Source: Flavobacterium sp. UBA7665
GTDB taxonomy: Bacteria; Bacteroidota; Bacteroidia; Flavobacteriales; Flavobacteriaceae
Length of the DNA stretch: 43,542 nt
Assembly: GCA_002483285.1 (NCBI GenBank)
Contig: DLHP01000014.1
Coordinates: 1 to 43,542 of the forward strand
Reading direction: 5' to 3'
The notes beneath the pieces were generated by a model. The model had not been told where the DNA came from. It saw only the letters and a program-made list of their open reading frames with translations, and ran no database searches. A program made the position numbers and the translations under genes. Shown here piece by piece: positions 7,162 to 16,202 of this stretch; the first letter of the stretch is position 1; the number at the start of each line of letters is the position of its first letter.

Positions 7162-8439
7162 ATGACCTTTCAAAATACCCGTGAATTCGCCCAACAACTT
7201 GACGCGCAAGACCAGTTACGTGCTTACCGCGACGAGTTCATTTTCCCGCAGCACAATGGCAAGAACCTGATTTACTTCACCGGAAATTCGCTCGGCTTGC
7301 AATCGGAGCGCGCCAAAAAGTACGTCAACGATGTCATGGCCGATTGGGGCAACCTCGCCGTAGAAGGACATTTTTATGCCGAAAAACCGTGGTGGGATTA
7401 CCACGAGCGTTTCGCAGAACCATTGGGTAAAATCGTGGGTGCCAAACCGTCGGAGATTACCGTCATGAACACACTTACGGTGAATCTGCACCTGATGATG
7501 GTGTCGTTCTACCGCCCAACCAAAACCCGTTACAAAATCATCTGTGAGGAAAAAGCCTTCCCGTCAGACCAATACATGTTCCAGAGCCAGGTGAATTGCC
7601 ACGGCTACAAACCCGAAGACGCGATTGTTGAAATCAAGCGCCGTGACGGCGAGCACAACATCCGCCATGAGGACATCATCGCCAAGATCAATGAAGTCGG
7701 TGATGCATTAGCGCTCGTGCTAATCGGTGGCGTCAATTATTACACCGGTCAGGTTTTCGACATCAAGGCCGTTACCGCAGCCGGACATGCAGCGGGCGCC
7801 AACGTGGGTTGGGATCTTGCGCACGCCGCCGGAAACATCAAGCTCGAACTCCACGACTGGAAGGTCGATTTTGCATGCTGGTGCAGTTACAAATACATGA
7901 ATTCAGGGCCTGGGAATGCTTCGGGCTGTTTCATCCACGAACGCCACCACGGTCAAAACGAAATCCCGAGATTCGCCGGTTGGTGGGGACACAACAAAGA
8001 GCGCCGTTTCAAAATGGAACCTGCCTTTGAACCCAACGATGGCGCCAACGGCTGGCAAATCAGCAACCTTCCGGTATTGACATTGGCACCTTATTTGGCG
8101 TCGGTAGAAATGTTCAACGAAATTGGCATGGACAAACTCATAAAAAAACGCGACCACATCACGTCCTACCTCGAATTCATCCTGCAGGAAATCGACAAGG
8201 AAGTAGACAGTACTTTTGAAATCATCACCCCAACCGACCCCAAACAACGCGCGTCGCAACTCTCAGTGTTCCTACACGGCGAAGGCCGCCCGTTGTTTGA
8301 TTACCTGATGCAAAACGGCGTGATCACCGACTGGCGCGAACCCAATGTGATTCGCCTCGCGCCGGTACCGTTGTATTGTTCGTATGAAGATATGTACGAG
8401 TTTGGGCAAATCCTCAAACGCGGTATAATATCCAACTAA
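7162..8439 (+). CDS. kynU: Kynureninase
   Basis: This PLP enzyme cleaves kynurenine or 3-hydroxykynurenine to anthranilate or 3-hydroxyanthranilate plus alanine, a step of the kynurenine route from tryptophan toward quinolinate and NAD. The 425 residues match the family. Signatures: YFTGNSLGLQ near residue 38, EGHFYAEKPWWDYHERF near 71, WDLAHAAGN near 218 (PLP-binding Asp), and the Schiff-base lysine in CSYKYMNSGPG (Lys244). The partner KMO lies 5 kb downstream on the same strand, which supports a functional kynurenine branch, although tryptophan 2,3-dioxygenase and a classical formamidase are not in the window. A bidirectional terminator follows at 8455-8482. Confidence 0.95.
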   Translation: MTFQNTREFAQQLDAQDQLRAYRDEFIFPQHNGKNLIYFTGNSLGLQSERAKKYVNDVMADWGNLAVEGHFYAEKPWWDYHERFAEPLGKIVGAKPSEITVMNTLTVNLHLMMVSFYRPTKTRYKIICEEKAFPSDQYMFQSQVNCHGYKPEDAIVEIKRRDGEHNIRHEDIIAKINEVGDALALVLIGGVNYYTGQVFDIKAVTAAGHAAGANVGWDLAHAAGNIKLELHDWKVDFACWCSYKYMNSGPGNASGCFIHERHHGQNEIPRFAGWWGHNKERRFKMEPAFEPNDGANGWQISNLPVLTLAPYLASVEMFNEIGMDKLIKKRDHITSYLEFILQEIDKEVDSTFEIITPTDPKQRASQLSVFLHGEGRPLFDYLMQNGVITDWREPNVIRLAPVPLYCSYEDMYEFGQILKRGIISN

Positions 8440-8454
8440 ACGATTATCCATAAA

Positions 8455-8482
8455 AAAAAGTCCGTTGCAAAACGGACTTTTT
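8455..8482. terminator. Bidirectional terminator between kynU and a convergent gene
   Basis: A perfect 12-base stem, AAAAAGTCCGTT (8455-8466) with AACGGACTTTTT (8471-8482) and a 4-base GCAA loop, has A and T tracts on both sides. It can end transcription of kynU and of the convergent gene at 8500-10167. Confidence 0.88.
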
Positions 8483-8499
8483 GTTGCTATGTACTTTTC

Positions 8500-10167
8500 T
8501 TAATTCTTTAGGATTCCCTTTGACTGTAAGCCACTTTCAGAAGTCACTTTGAGGATGTACTTTCCGCTGGGCAATCCCGTTGTGACGAGTTGCGCGTTTT
8601 TAGAGTTGGATCCATTTTGGTGCAGGACTTGCTGGCCGAGCATATTGTAAAGGGTCAGTTCGGTAATGGTCTCGTTTGCTGAAATCTGTAGTAGGTCCTG
8701 CGCCGGATTCGGATATACCGTAAAATTATTCTTGTCAAAATCCCTGACCGACAATTGCGGTTGTACGATCATACTCACCGTCCAGGTTCCGGCTACGACG
8801 CGGTTGTAATCGGTGTTGCAGTCGGCGCCACCATAGGTTCTCCAGGCCCGCAATTCAAACTCCAGGTTTCCGGTGGCGCCATTGGCAATGTTGATGTTGC
8901 TTCTCGAATAGTCATACGTTCCGGTCGTACCGCCGATTCCTGATGTAATTTGCGGTTCCATGAGTCCGGTCGTGTTGCAAACCAGGATCGAGCGTTGCTC
9001 CGACATCCAACCGTTGAGCGCCGTCTGCATGCTGTACGAGGTACTTACCGAAGCAACCTGATACCCAGGAGGCACATTGAATGACAGCGTTCCGGGACAG
9101 CTGGTCGTTGAACTCGTATCCACCGTGAGGCTGTATAGTGTTGGGATATCATTTGGATTGGTGATGTTGATTTGGCCTGGCGTGAAACAAACCGGATTGC
9201 CCCACGGGCCAGCTTCACTTTCGCAAACCGAACGAATATATACACAATAGGTCACACCCGGAATCAAGTCTTGGAAAATGATCCAACTCATCCCTTCGCC
9301 CACGCTTTGGGTTGGAAGGGTCGCAGGCAAAGGAACGGGCGCGCCCAGCACGGTAAGATAGCAATCGTAACCACCGGTCGGATCAACCACTGATTCGGTC
9401 CAATAGATATTCGCATCGGTATTGGTAGCAGCGATGGAAACCATAAGGTTTGTGGGTGGCGGGCAGGTTCCGAGCAGTTTTGCGCTGACGGCGAAAATGT
9501 TGGCGACACCTTCTTCAGCCGAAGTTTTTGTGAAATCGATTCCTGTAATGGTTTTGGTCTGGTTTTGTGCGAGGATCGCAATCTCATAACGGTACATTCT
9601 CGGGTCACCGATTGGATTTTCGATAATGTCAGTAGCGCGGCTCACCCGCCCGAAACCAGAAATCACGACCGGTAAGGCGTTGCTAAAAAACCAATCCGGA
9701 ATCACCGCCGCACTAAAATCCTGTGTGCTGTTGTCTGAGAAATGGATGGTACCGCCCAAGGTCACCGAACCGCTTCCTGAAGCTGCCAGTACGTAGAGGT
9801 TCGTGGCCGAAACCCCATTAGAAAAAGTGAGTGCGCCAAAATCGGACTCGTCCTGCAAACGCAACGAATTGCTTTGCGAATAAGGCGCGAGCTGAAACGA
9901 CAATCCGGCAATCGATGCATCGGTAATCAAACCCGAAAGCGGTAAGGCATACGCAGGAGGAATGTCGGCGAGTGTAGGCTGGAAATCGGCGGCCATCAAA
10001 ACATAATCGGCATTGTCTAGCGCAATAGACGTGGATGCGGCCGAAGGATTGACGCCGTTGGCAATGATATCGGCGTTGAATCCGCTCGCCTGAAGGGTTT
10101 GGTAATCTTGCGCCCACACAGCATTGACAGCCTGCAAACACAGGCACAATAGTAAAAGTTTTTTCAT
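8500..10167 (-). CDS. Secreted protein with fibronectin type III-like domain and T9SS type A sorting domain
   Basis: This 555-residue protein starts with a signal peptide (MKKLLLLCLCLQAVNAVWAQ). The first 230 residues are a beta-rich region of no recognised family. A fibronectin type III-like domain follows (about 235-330: CPPPTNLMVS, IYWTES, YCVYIRSVC), then a beta-rich region with paired cysteines. The C-terminal type A sorting domain (about 477-555) shows VYPNPAQDLLQI, LYNMLGQQV and GKYILKVTSESG before a Lys-rich end. Established for this family: the sorting domain directs export through T9SS and is cleaved, leaving a cell-surface or released protein. The gene stands alone between terminators. 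The ligand or role of the N-terminal region is unknown. Confidence 0.85.
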   Translation of the reverse strand: MKKLLLLCLCLQAVNAVWAQDYQTLQASGFNADIIANGVNPSAASTSIALDNADYVLMAADFQPTLADIPPAYALPLSGLITDASIAGLSFQLAPYSQSNSLRLQDESDFGALTFSNGVSATNLYVLAASGSGSVTLGGTIHFSDNSTQDFSAAVIPDWFFSNALPVVISGFGRVSRATDIIENPIGDPRMYRYEIAILAQNQTKTITGIDFTKTSAEEGVANIFAVSAKLLGTCPPPTNLMVSIAATNTDANIYWTESVVDPTGGYDCYLTVLGAPVPLPATLPTQSVGEGMSWIIFQDLIPGVTYCVYIRSVCESEAGPWGNPVCFTPGQINITNPNDIPTLYSLTVDTSSTTSCPGTLSFNVPPGYQVASVSTSYSMQTALNGWMSEQRSILVCNTTGLMEPQITSGIGGTTGTYDYSRSNINIANGATGNLEFELRAWRTYGGADCNTDYNRVVAGTWTVSMIVQPQLSVRDFDKNNFTVYPNPAQDLLQISANETITELTLYNMLGQQVLHQNGSNSKNAQLVTTGLPSGKYILKVTSESGLQSKGILKN

Positions 10168-10267
10168 AAGGATTGTTTTATTGGTTGGCTATTAAGCAAT
10201 TGTGCCTTGGTTTATTCCCTATAAAAATAGCTTTTTTTTGCGTAGCAATTTTGTCCCGTGTTTATTT

Positions 10268-10319
10268 TCGGGAATCACGTATCGTTCCTCCTAACGCGCA
10301 GGCAATACGCGATTCCCGA
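10268..10319. other. Long near-perfect hairpin between two minus-strand genes
   Basis: TCGGGAATCACGTAT (10268-10282) pairs with ATACGCGATTCCCGA (10305-10319) over 15 bases with one A-C mismatch and a 22-base loop. It lies just beyond the 3' end of the 605-residue gene (stop at 10333) but lacks a T tract on that strand, so it may be an RNA-stabilising 3' structure rather than a classic terminator. Confidence 0.6.
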
Positions 10320-10332
10320 TTTTGGTGGTGGG

Positions 10333-12150
10333 CTAGACGCAGATGGGTTCTGGTTTTGAAATCTCAATCGACTCGATAAGGTTGCGGTATTCCTGCAACT
10401 TTTGCAGCATAGCGTCTTTATCCGAGCCGAAATAACCAATGGTGGGCAACAGTTCCTGATAGTAACCAATTCCCGCGAGGAGGTTTTTTATAAAAGTTTG
10501 CCATTTTTTAATTTGCATATCGGTAGGTTCGGGGTTGTTGGCGACTTCATTTTGGAGATAGTCTACGTACATTTTGAGCTCGTTGACCAATACATTCGGG
10601 CGTTTGGTGGTAGCGAGCAAATCGATATTTCCGTAAATATGACCTACCATTTCAGCCAGCGATAGTTCGCGGTCAAAGTAAGCGAGGTTGGGGCCGGGGC
10701 AAATCACCACGCCCTGTTCCTGTCCGTGGATTGGAATCTCGTTCTCGAGATAAGCTGCGTTGGCCAATCCTACACAAAGACAGGATTTTTCAGTGATTTG
10801 CTGCTGCAACGTTTGGTAATGCTGGGCGCTGAGCTTGGGTTTTTCGGCTTCGAGTTCCTCAAGTTGCGCCTTTTGGTATTTGGCCGATGCCGTGCAGATG
10901 GCTTTCCCGTCTGCGGTTTTGTTGAGCGCGAGGAATTTTTTGGGGCACGAACTTCCGGCTTTTTCTGCAGCGATACGGCGCTGTTTCACCAACTCGTTAG
11001 AAGTGCCTTTAACCGTATTGAACGGTACGCCGAGCGGGGAGATGTGGCTCAGGTAAAAATCATCGGTTTTCGCGTTGGCGAGTAATTCTCGGGTTTGCCC
11101 GTCGACGGCCGTGGCTTCGGGAACCAATAGAAACGGCGAACCCCAACCAATTGAATCGAGCGCGTACTGGTTGAGTAGAAATTCATGTTCCTCCGCTGTA
11201 CCGATGCCGCCTTGGGCCGTGATTTTTAAAAGCATTGGGCTTTCGGGAACCGGCAGGCCTTTTTGTGTGAGTGCTTTGCACATCAGTTCGTGCGCCGACG
11301 CAATTAAATCTTGTTTCTTGTCGCGGAATTCCTGTAAGATCGGGCCGAGTAAAAATCCGTCGGTGGCAAAAGCGTGTCCGCCACAATTAAGCCCTGATTC
11401 AATGCGGTATTCTGAAACCCACAATCCTTTCTTGGCCAGGAAATTGCCCTGGATCATCGCCGAGCGGAAATCACTCACCTTTAGGATGATTTTCTTTTTC
11501 AGCAAACCTTGTGCATCGGGGAAGAAGTCGCTGAAATTTTCAAAATAGCTGTACAACCTCGGGTTCATCCCGGCAGACAAAACCACCGACGAGGTTAAAT
11601 TGCTGTTGGCAAAGCCGCGTAAAGAAGCATGCGCATCATTGTATTCAATAGGTAGTGGTTTGTGGTTGTGGAAATTTTCCTTGTCTACCTTGGTCATGAT
11701 GTTGACGTCTATGTCGCCCGGATGTAGAAACGCGTCTGCAAATTGCGAGATTTTTTCCTTTAGGTTTTGACCGTCCTCAAGAATCTGCTGCAAGCCTTTT
11801 TTGATTGGCGAATTGTTGGCAAGCAATGCCATGAACCGTTGCAATGCCTCGCTGTCTTCGGCGAGTTCTATTTTAAATTTTTCGAATTTATCGCGCACCA
11901 CCCGATCTACGAGGTTGAGGTAATGCGTGATGCGTTTGGCACGGAAATCGGCCACCTTTTGCGTGATATGCTGGTAAGGCAGCTGGAATTTTTCGCTGTA
12001 AAAATGGCTCATCTTTTCGATGAGCTCGTCATCGGTAATAGAAATCACCGACGAAATGCCGTAATGGGCTACGCGTATCGGCGTATCAATGGTAAAAGCC
12101 AATCCCATAACCGGGATGTGAAAACTGTGTTGTGGATTTGTTGCGGTCAT
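10333..12150 (-). CDS. Conserved Bacteroidota protein of unknown function, TIM-barrel FMN enzyme-like
   Basis: This protein has 605 residues and no signal peptide. Several segments resemble FMN-dependent TIM-barrel enzymes of the nitronate monooxygenase type: MGLAFTIDTPIRVAHYG with ISSVISI (about 15-37), ESGLNCGGHAF (251-261), LKITAQGGIGTAEEHEFL (308-325) and SIGWGSPFLLVPEATA (333-348). The C-terminal third adds cysteines at about 402, 419, 457, 459 and 484 (SSCPKKF, KAICTA, KSCLCVG, VVICPGP), a spacing that could bind a metal or Fe-S cluster. I infer a redox enzyme but cannot name the reaction. The gene is divergent from the ureohydrolase gene, with 174 bases between starts. The family assignment is tentative; the reading frame itself is secure. 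Confidence 0.6.
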   Translation of the reverse strand: MTATNPQHSFHIPVMGLAFTIDTPIRVAHYGISSVISITDDELIEKMSHFYSEKFQLPYQHITQKVADFRAKRITHYLNLVDRVVRDKFEKFKIELAEDSEALQRFMALLANNSPIKKGLQQILEDGQNLKEKISQFADAFLHPGDIDVNIMTKVDKENFHNHKPLPIEYNDAHASLRGFANSNLTSSVVLSAGMNPRLYSYFENFSDFFPDAQGLLKKKIILKVSDFRSAMIQGNFLAKKGLWVSEYRIESGLNCGGHAFATDGFLLGPILQEFRDKKQDLIASAHELMCKALTQKGLPVPESPMLLKITAQGGIGTAEEHEFLLNQYALDSIGWGSPFLLVPEATAVDGQTRELLANAKTDDFYLSHISPLGVPFNTVKGTSNELVKQRRIAAEKAGSSCPKKFLALNKTADGKAICTASAKYQKAQLEELEAEKPKLSAQHYQTLQQQITEKSCLCVGLANAAYLENEIPIHGQEQGVVICPGPNLAYFDRELSLAEMVGHIYGNIDLLATTKRPNVLVNELKMYVDYLQNEVANNPEPTDMQIKKWQTFIKNLLAGIGYYQELLPTIGYFGSDKDAMLQKLQEYRNLIESIEISKPEPICV

Positions 12151-12258
12151 TCTAATTCAATTTAATCCGTAAAGAGAAGAAATACCCGTGGCTTAAAAAC
12201 TGATATTTATCATATCGGTAAAAAAGCGTGTAAAATTCCCAGCGAAGTTTATCGCTTC

Positions 12259-12289
12259 TTGTGAAATCGAACGAATGGAACTACCTTTG
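12259..12289 (+). promoter_or_regulatory. Predicted promoter of the ureohydrolase gene
   Basis: A -7 box TACCTTTG (12282-12289) matches TAnnTTTG, with TTG at 12259-12261 giving a 20-base spacer. It lies about 35 bases before the ATG. Confidence 0.7.
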
Positions 12290-12324
12290 CGCGGTTGTTT
12301 TGAACACCATTTATAATTACGACT

Positions 12325-13413
12325 ATGACCAAGCAGGAAAAAATAAACAGTTTCGACCCGTCGCAACCCGGATTGGCCGACCAAAGCATTTACGGATTGC
12401 CTTTTACGGCCGAAGAATCAGAAATCATCATCATTCCTGTACCCTGGGAAGTCACGGTAAGCTACGGCGCCGGTGCATCTGATGGGCCTGAAGCGATTCT
12501 CGAAGCCTCGTTCCAGGTAGACTTACACCACCAGGAATTTCCAGAACTCTGGAAACTGGGTATGTACCTTGATCTCAATGAGCAAACGGCCCAATGGGCA
12601 GAACAAAGCCGCAATTATAAAAGACTCGCACAAAATATCATCGATGCGCTCGAAAGCGGTGAATCGATAGCCAACCAGCCCGAGCTCCAAGCCAACCTTG
12701 ACGACATCAACGCGGTTTGTGCCCAAATGAAGGACGAGCTTAAGCAGCGCGTATTGTATTGGGGCAAGCAAGGCAAGAAAGTGGCGTTGCTCGGTGGCGA
12801 CCATTCAACGCCGCTGGGTTATTACGAAGCTTTAGCCGAAATGCACAATGACTTTGGGATCCTGCATCTCGATGCGCACATGGATTTGCGGATTGCCTAT
12901 GAAGGTTTTACGTATTCGCATGCGTCAATCATGTACAACACTTTGCAGTTGCCGCAGGTTTCCAAGCTTGTTCAGGTTGGGATTCGCGATTTCTGCAAAC
13001 AAGAAGTCGAGGTGGCGCAATCACAAGAAGACCGTGTCGTGGTGTATACCGATATGGATATGAAAGCAGAAACGTTCTCGGGCATCACCTGGCAGCAACA
13101 ATGCGATGCGATCATTACGCACCTGCCCCAAAAAGTCGTGGTGAGTTTTGATATTGATGGGATGTACCCGTGGTATTGTCCCAATACAGGAACTCCGGTT
13201 CCCGGTGGGTTTTCGTTCGAGCAGGCTGCTTATCTTTTAAGTAAACTCGCCGACAGTGACAAGGAGATTATCGGTTTTGACCTAGTCGAAGTGGCGCCAG
13301 GCGAAGACGATTGGGATGGCAATGTAGGGGCAAGGATGCTTTACCATATGTGCGGGATGCTCGCCAAAAACAACAATTTGCCGGTGGGTGAGCGCATCGT
13401 GTTTGGCAAATAA
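12325..13413 (+). CDS. Ureohydrolase (arginase/agmatinase/formimidoylglutamase) family protein
   Basis: This 362-residue enzyme carries the binuclear manganese site of the ureohydrolase fold: GGDHS (about 157-161), LHLDAHMDLR (about 178-187), SFDIDGMYP (about 274-282) and a late acidic motif (FDLVEVAPGED). TGTPVPGG near 290 is the usual substrate-loop motif. Members hydrolyse guanidino or related C-N bonds (arginine, agmatine, formiminoglutamate, guanidinobutyrate). The substrate cannot be decided here: the acidic SFDID is present, and an insertion of about 60 residues (around 90-150) separates the N-terminal strand from the GGDHS motif. It sits 54 bases upstream of KMO on the same strand, so the two may be cotranscribed; a link with kynurenine metabolism is possible but unproven. 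Confidence 0.85.
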   Translation: MTKQEKINSFDPSQPGLADQSIYGLPFTAEESEIIIIPVPWEVTVSYGAGASDGPEAILEASFQVDLHHQEFPELWKLGMYLDLNEQTAQWAEQSRNYKRLAQNIIDALESGESIANQPELQANLDDINAVCAQMKDELKQRVLYWGKQGKKVALLGGDHSTPLGYYEALAEMHNDFGILHLDAHMDLRIAYEGFTYSHASIMYNTLQLPQVSKLVQVGIRDFCKQEVEVAQSQEDRVVVYTDMDMKAETFSGITWQQQCDAIITHLPQKVVVSFDIDGMYPWYCPNTGTPVPGGFSFEQAAYLLSKLADSDKEIIGFDLVEVAPGEDDWDGNVGARMLYHMCGMLAKNNNLPVGERIVFGK

Positions 13414-13467
13414 ATGCTATTTTACTGCGTTATAATTCCTTAAATTTATTCACTCAAACAAACATTG

Positions 13468-14805
13468 ATGCAGACGCCTTTAAAAATTGCCGTGGTCGGT
13501 TCGGGATTGGTGGGTTCGCTTTTGGCGATTTACCTCAGGCGTGCGGGACATACCGTACATGTGTACGATAGAAGCCCCGACATCAGGACCATTACCTTTT
13601 CAGGGCGCTCGATTAACCTGGCCATGTCGCACCGCGGCTGGAAAGCGCTTGACGGTGTAGGCATTGGTGATGAAGTACGTGCGATTGCCATTGCGATGGA
13701 CAAACGCGCCATTCATGTGGCCGACAAGATCAACTTCCAGAACTATGGCAAGGAAGGCGAGAGCATCTATTCTATCTCACGCGGAACCTTAAACCGCAAG
13801 ATGATTGACCTGGCCGAAGCCGCCGGTGCCGAATTTTTCTTTGAGCAAAAAATCTGGGACATTTCCCTAGCCGACGCCACCTTGCACATCGGCGAATCCG
13901 AGCGTGGCGAATGGACCGATGTAAAATACGATATGGTCTTTGGCGCCGACGGTGCGTTTTCAAGAATCCGGCACCGCATGCAACGCCAGAGCATGTTCAA
14001 TTATTCGCAGGAATTCCTCGATACAGGTTACAAGGAACTCAATATACCGGCCAATCCAGACGGCTCGCACAAACTCGATAAAAACTCTTTTCATATCTGG
14101 CCGCGTGGCAATTATATGTTGATTGCATTGCCCAACCTCGACGGCAGTTTTACCTGTACGCTGTTCATGCCGTTTGAAGGCGAGAATTCGTTTGCAGCCT
14201 TGACCGATCGCGAGGAAGTGGAGACTTTCTTCGCTAAGAATTTCCCCGACTCGATTGAGGTGATCCCAGAACTTGCGAATGATTTTTTCAAAAACCCAAC
14301 GAGCACGCTCGTAACCATGAAATGTTTCCCTTGGACGTTTGAAGACAAGGTAGCCTTGATTGGCGACGCCTGCCACGCGATTGTTCCGTTTTACGGACAA
14401 GGCATGAATGCGGGTTTTGAAGACATTTCTGTACTCAATGAAATGATCGAAAAATTCGGGGATGACTGGAAAATGATTTTCTCCGAATACGAGAATTCAC
14501 GCAAACCCAACGCCGACGCAATTGCCGAATTGTCTTACCGCAATCTCATGGAAATGAGCACCAAGACGGCCGACGATAAATTTCATTTGCAGAAGAAAAT
14601 CGAGAAACACTTTTCACACAAATACCCCGAACACTGGATCCCGCTGTACAGCCGTGTGACTTTTAGCCACAGGCCTTATACCGAGGCTTTGGCGATTGGC
14701 GACCGGCAGAACGAGATTATGGAGGAAGTGCTCAAGATGGACAACATCGAGCAGCTTTGGGATTCTGAAATTGTGGAGCAGAAGATGTTGGACTTGTTGC
14801 GCTGA
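13468..14805 (+). CDS. kmo: Kynurenine 3-monooxygenase
   Basis: This FAD-dependent hydroxylase converts kynurenine to 3-hydroxykynurenine with NADPH and O2. The 445-residue protein has the Rossmann motif VVGSGLVGSLLA near residue 9, the early KMO signature SGRSINLAMSHRGWKAL near 45, the GADGAFSRIR flavin motif near 160, and GDACHAIVPFYGQGMNAGFED near 298, which is typical of KMO. An in-frame TTG lies one codon before the ATG; the ATG at 13468 is preferred. The C-terminus is soluble, without the membrane anchor of eukaryotic KMO. With kynU nearby, the window encodes two consecutive steps toward 3-hydroxyanthranilate. The gene ends 8 bases from a convergent neighbour with no clear terminator between them. 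Confidence 0.95.
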   Translation: MQTPLKIAVVGSGLVGSLLAIYLRRAGHTVHVYDRSPDIRTITFSGRSINLAMSHRGWKALDGVGIGDEVRAIAIAMDKRAIHVADKINFQNYGKEGESIYSISRGTLNRKMIDLAEAAGAEFFFEQKIWDISLADATLHIGESERGEWTDVKYDMVFGADGAFSRIRHRMQRQSMFNYSQEFLDTGYKELNIPANPDGSHKLDKNSFHIWPRGNYMLIALPNLDGSFTCTLFMPFEGENSFAALTDREEVETFFAKNFPDSIEVIPELANDFFKNPTSTLVTMKCFPWTFEDKVALIGDACHAIVPFYGQGMNAGFEDISVLNEMIEKFGDDWKMIFSEYENSRKPNADAIAELSYRNLMEMSTKTADDKFHLQKKIEKHFSHKYPEHWIPLYSRVTFSHRPYTEALAIGDRQNEIMEEVLKMDNIEQLWDSEIVEQKMLDLLR

Positions 14806-14813
14806 TCAAATAG

Positions 14814-15770
14814 CTAGATTTTGACGATTTTTTCAACCGTCTTATTACCGTTGCGATTCAAACTCAATAAATAGATTCCTTTTTGGAGATTGCTTAAGTC
14901 AACCTGGCTGGCCGTTGCCGGCACTTTCATGATAAACTGTCCGTAAACGGAATAGATTTCAATGAGGTCTTCGGCTGATTTCCCTTCATATTCAATCGTC
15001 ATTACATCTTGGATCGGATTGGGATGTATCGTCAATCCGTTTGCAGTAACCTGATTCACGTTAAGACTGGCAGCCTTGACTTCTACACTGTCCACATAAT
15101 AATAAGAAAAGTATCCAATGGTAATTGGCGGTATGCTGAAAATTGTTTTTGGTGTGTCGGCATTGCTTCTGAAATTGCCGATGGTCAAGTATTCTTCTCC
15201 ACCTTGTGCCACATAATTGCCCCAGATTTCTGTCCAACCTTCTTTGTCGGTAATAATGTTATCTGATATTATTTGCGGTAAAGCGGCAATATGCGCGCAA
15301 CTTTGCGGATTGTTTACGAGCGGGTCAACAGACAGATGGGCGCCAACCGAACCGATTCCAATCAGGAAATTATCACAAAGCGATACAAAAAAAGAGACGC
15401 GGTAGGTAGCTCCTGCGACCAGCGGAGCCGATAGCTGCGTTTGTATGTACTCGCGCAGTTCGTTGAGTGGATTGGCATTGGGCGCACCGTCGCCATACAC
15501 GTAAATGCCTGCATAAGAAACGCCGTCACGTGCCGTTTGACTGCCAAATTCATTATTGGGCGCACTCAGGCTGTTGCCATTGCAAGGCGTCAAAAGATTG
15601 GGTGTTACGCAAAATGGATGGCTGCTTGGAGGCGCATTCCAATTTGATGCGTAAAACATTTCGTTGTTGTTGGTACATTGGGTGTACAATTCAAAACTCG
15701 GATTATTTACCAGGTTCTGTGCTTGGCAAACACCAGCGAACATCAGGATTAAAGGGAATATTTTTTTCAT
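14814..15770 (-). CDS. Secreted T9SS type A cargo protein
   Basis: This 318-residue protein has a signal peptide (MKKIFPLILMFAGVCQA), then NLVNNPSFE, a start often seen in carbohydrate-binding-module-like jelly-roll domains of Bacteroidota secreted proteins. The central region (about 20-230) is beta-rich with several cysteines (CTNNNEMF, HPFCVTP, TPCNGNS, SLCDNF, PQSCAHI). The C-terminal sorting domain (about 245-318) shows GLTIHPNPIQDVMTI, IYSVYGQF and KGIYLLSLNRNGNK. It is expected to leave the cell by T9SS. The ligand is unknown. The gene lies 69 bases downstream of the cupin gene on the same strand and could be read from its transcript. Confidence 0.82.
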   Translation of the reverse strand: MKKIFPLILMFAGVCQAQNLVNNPSFELYTQCTNNNEMFYASNWNAPPSSHPFCVTPNLLTPCNGNSLSAPNNEFGSQTARDGVSYAGIYVYGDGAPNANPLNELREYIQTQLSAPLVAGATYRVSFFVSLCDNFLIGIGSVGAHLSVDPLVNNPQSCAHIAALPQIISDNIITDKEGWTEIWGNYVAQGGEEYLTIGNFRSNADTPKTIFSIPPITIGYFSYYYVDSVEVKAASLNVNQVTANGLTIHPNPIQDVMTIEYEGKSAEDLIEIYSVYGQFIMKVPATASQVDLSNLQKGIYLLSLNRNGNKTVEKIVKI

Positions 15771-15839
15771 GATTTTTAAAGTTGGGAGTTGTGATTGTTA
15801 ATATAACAATACACTGCCCAAAAACCCCAATGGGTAAAT

Positions 15840-16202
15840 CTATTCCTCACGATGCACCTTCGTAAAATCAAACGCCGGCTTACAAATGGCAATGTATTCG
15901 CACGGCGCGTCAAATGGGTTGGAATATTGTACGCGCGTGTTCTTCTCGATTTTTATGGATTGGCCGGCAGCAAGGATGACCGTTTCACCGTCTATAATGA
16001 ATTGCTTTTTTCCTGAAATGATATAGGTGTATTCGTCGAACTCTGGCGTTTGGAACGGCTCGGCCCATTTGGGTGGCGCGATCATGTGTGCGATTGAAAT
16101 CTCGGCATTGCCTGTTGCTGCGATGCCGTGGTGTTCTTCAATTAATTTCCCGTCGGTGGTTGGGACTACGAATGGTGCGTCCTGGACTTGGTATCGTTTC
16201 AT
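15840..16202 (-). CDS. Small single-domain cupin protein
   Basis: This 120-residue protein has no signal peptide. The cupin barrel is visible: an EFDEYTYIISGKKQFIIDGE motif 1 region (about 55-75) and a motif 2 region AAGQSIKIEKNTRVQYSNP (about 80-98). Motif 1 lacks the usual two His residues (EFDEYTYI in place of HxHxxxE), so a metal ion may not be bound in the standard way; HH at 24-25 lies outside the barrel motif. Its start overlaps the stop of the upstream LRR gene by one base (TAATG), suggesting translational coupling. Function is unknown; it is too short to be a normal 3-hydroxyanthranilate dioxygenase. Confidence 0.8.
   Translation of the reverse strand: MKRYQVQDAPFVVPTTDGKLIEEHHGIAATGNAEISIAHMIAPPKWAEPFQTPEFDEYTYIISGKKQFIIDGETVILAAGQSIKIEKNTRVQYSNPFDAPCEYIAICKPAFDFTKVHREE

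Noticed and set aside
6665..7184. Plus-strand frames of 60-130 codons across the repeat region after queA
   Set aside because: They span the queA terminator and element copy A and show no conserved protein features; the open frames follow from the GC-rich repeat.
13465..13467. TTG start for kynurenine 3-monooxygenase
   Set aside because: An ATG follows directly at 13468 and matches the normal beginning of the enzyme.
15840..16202. Cupin as 3-hydroxyanthranilate 3,4-dioxygenase completing the kynurenine route
   Set aside because: At 120 residues it is too short, and it lacks the HxHxxxE iron-binding motif.
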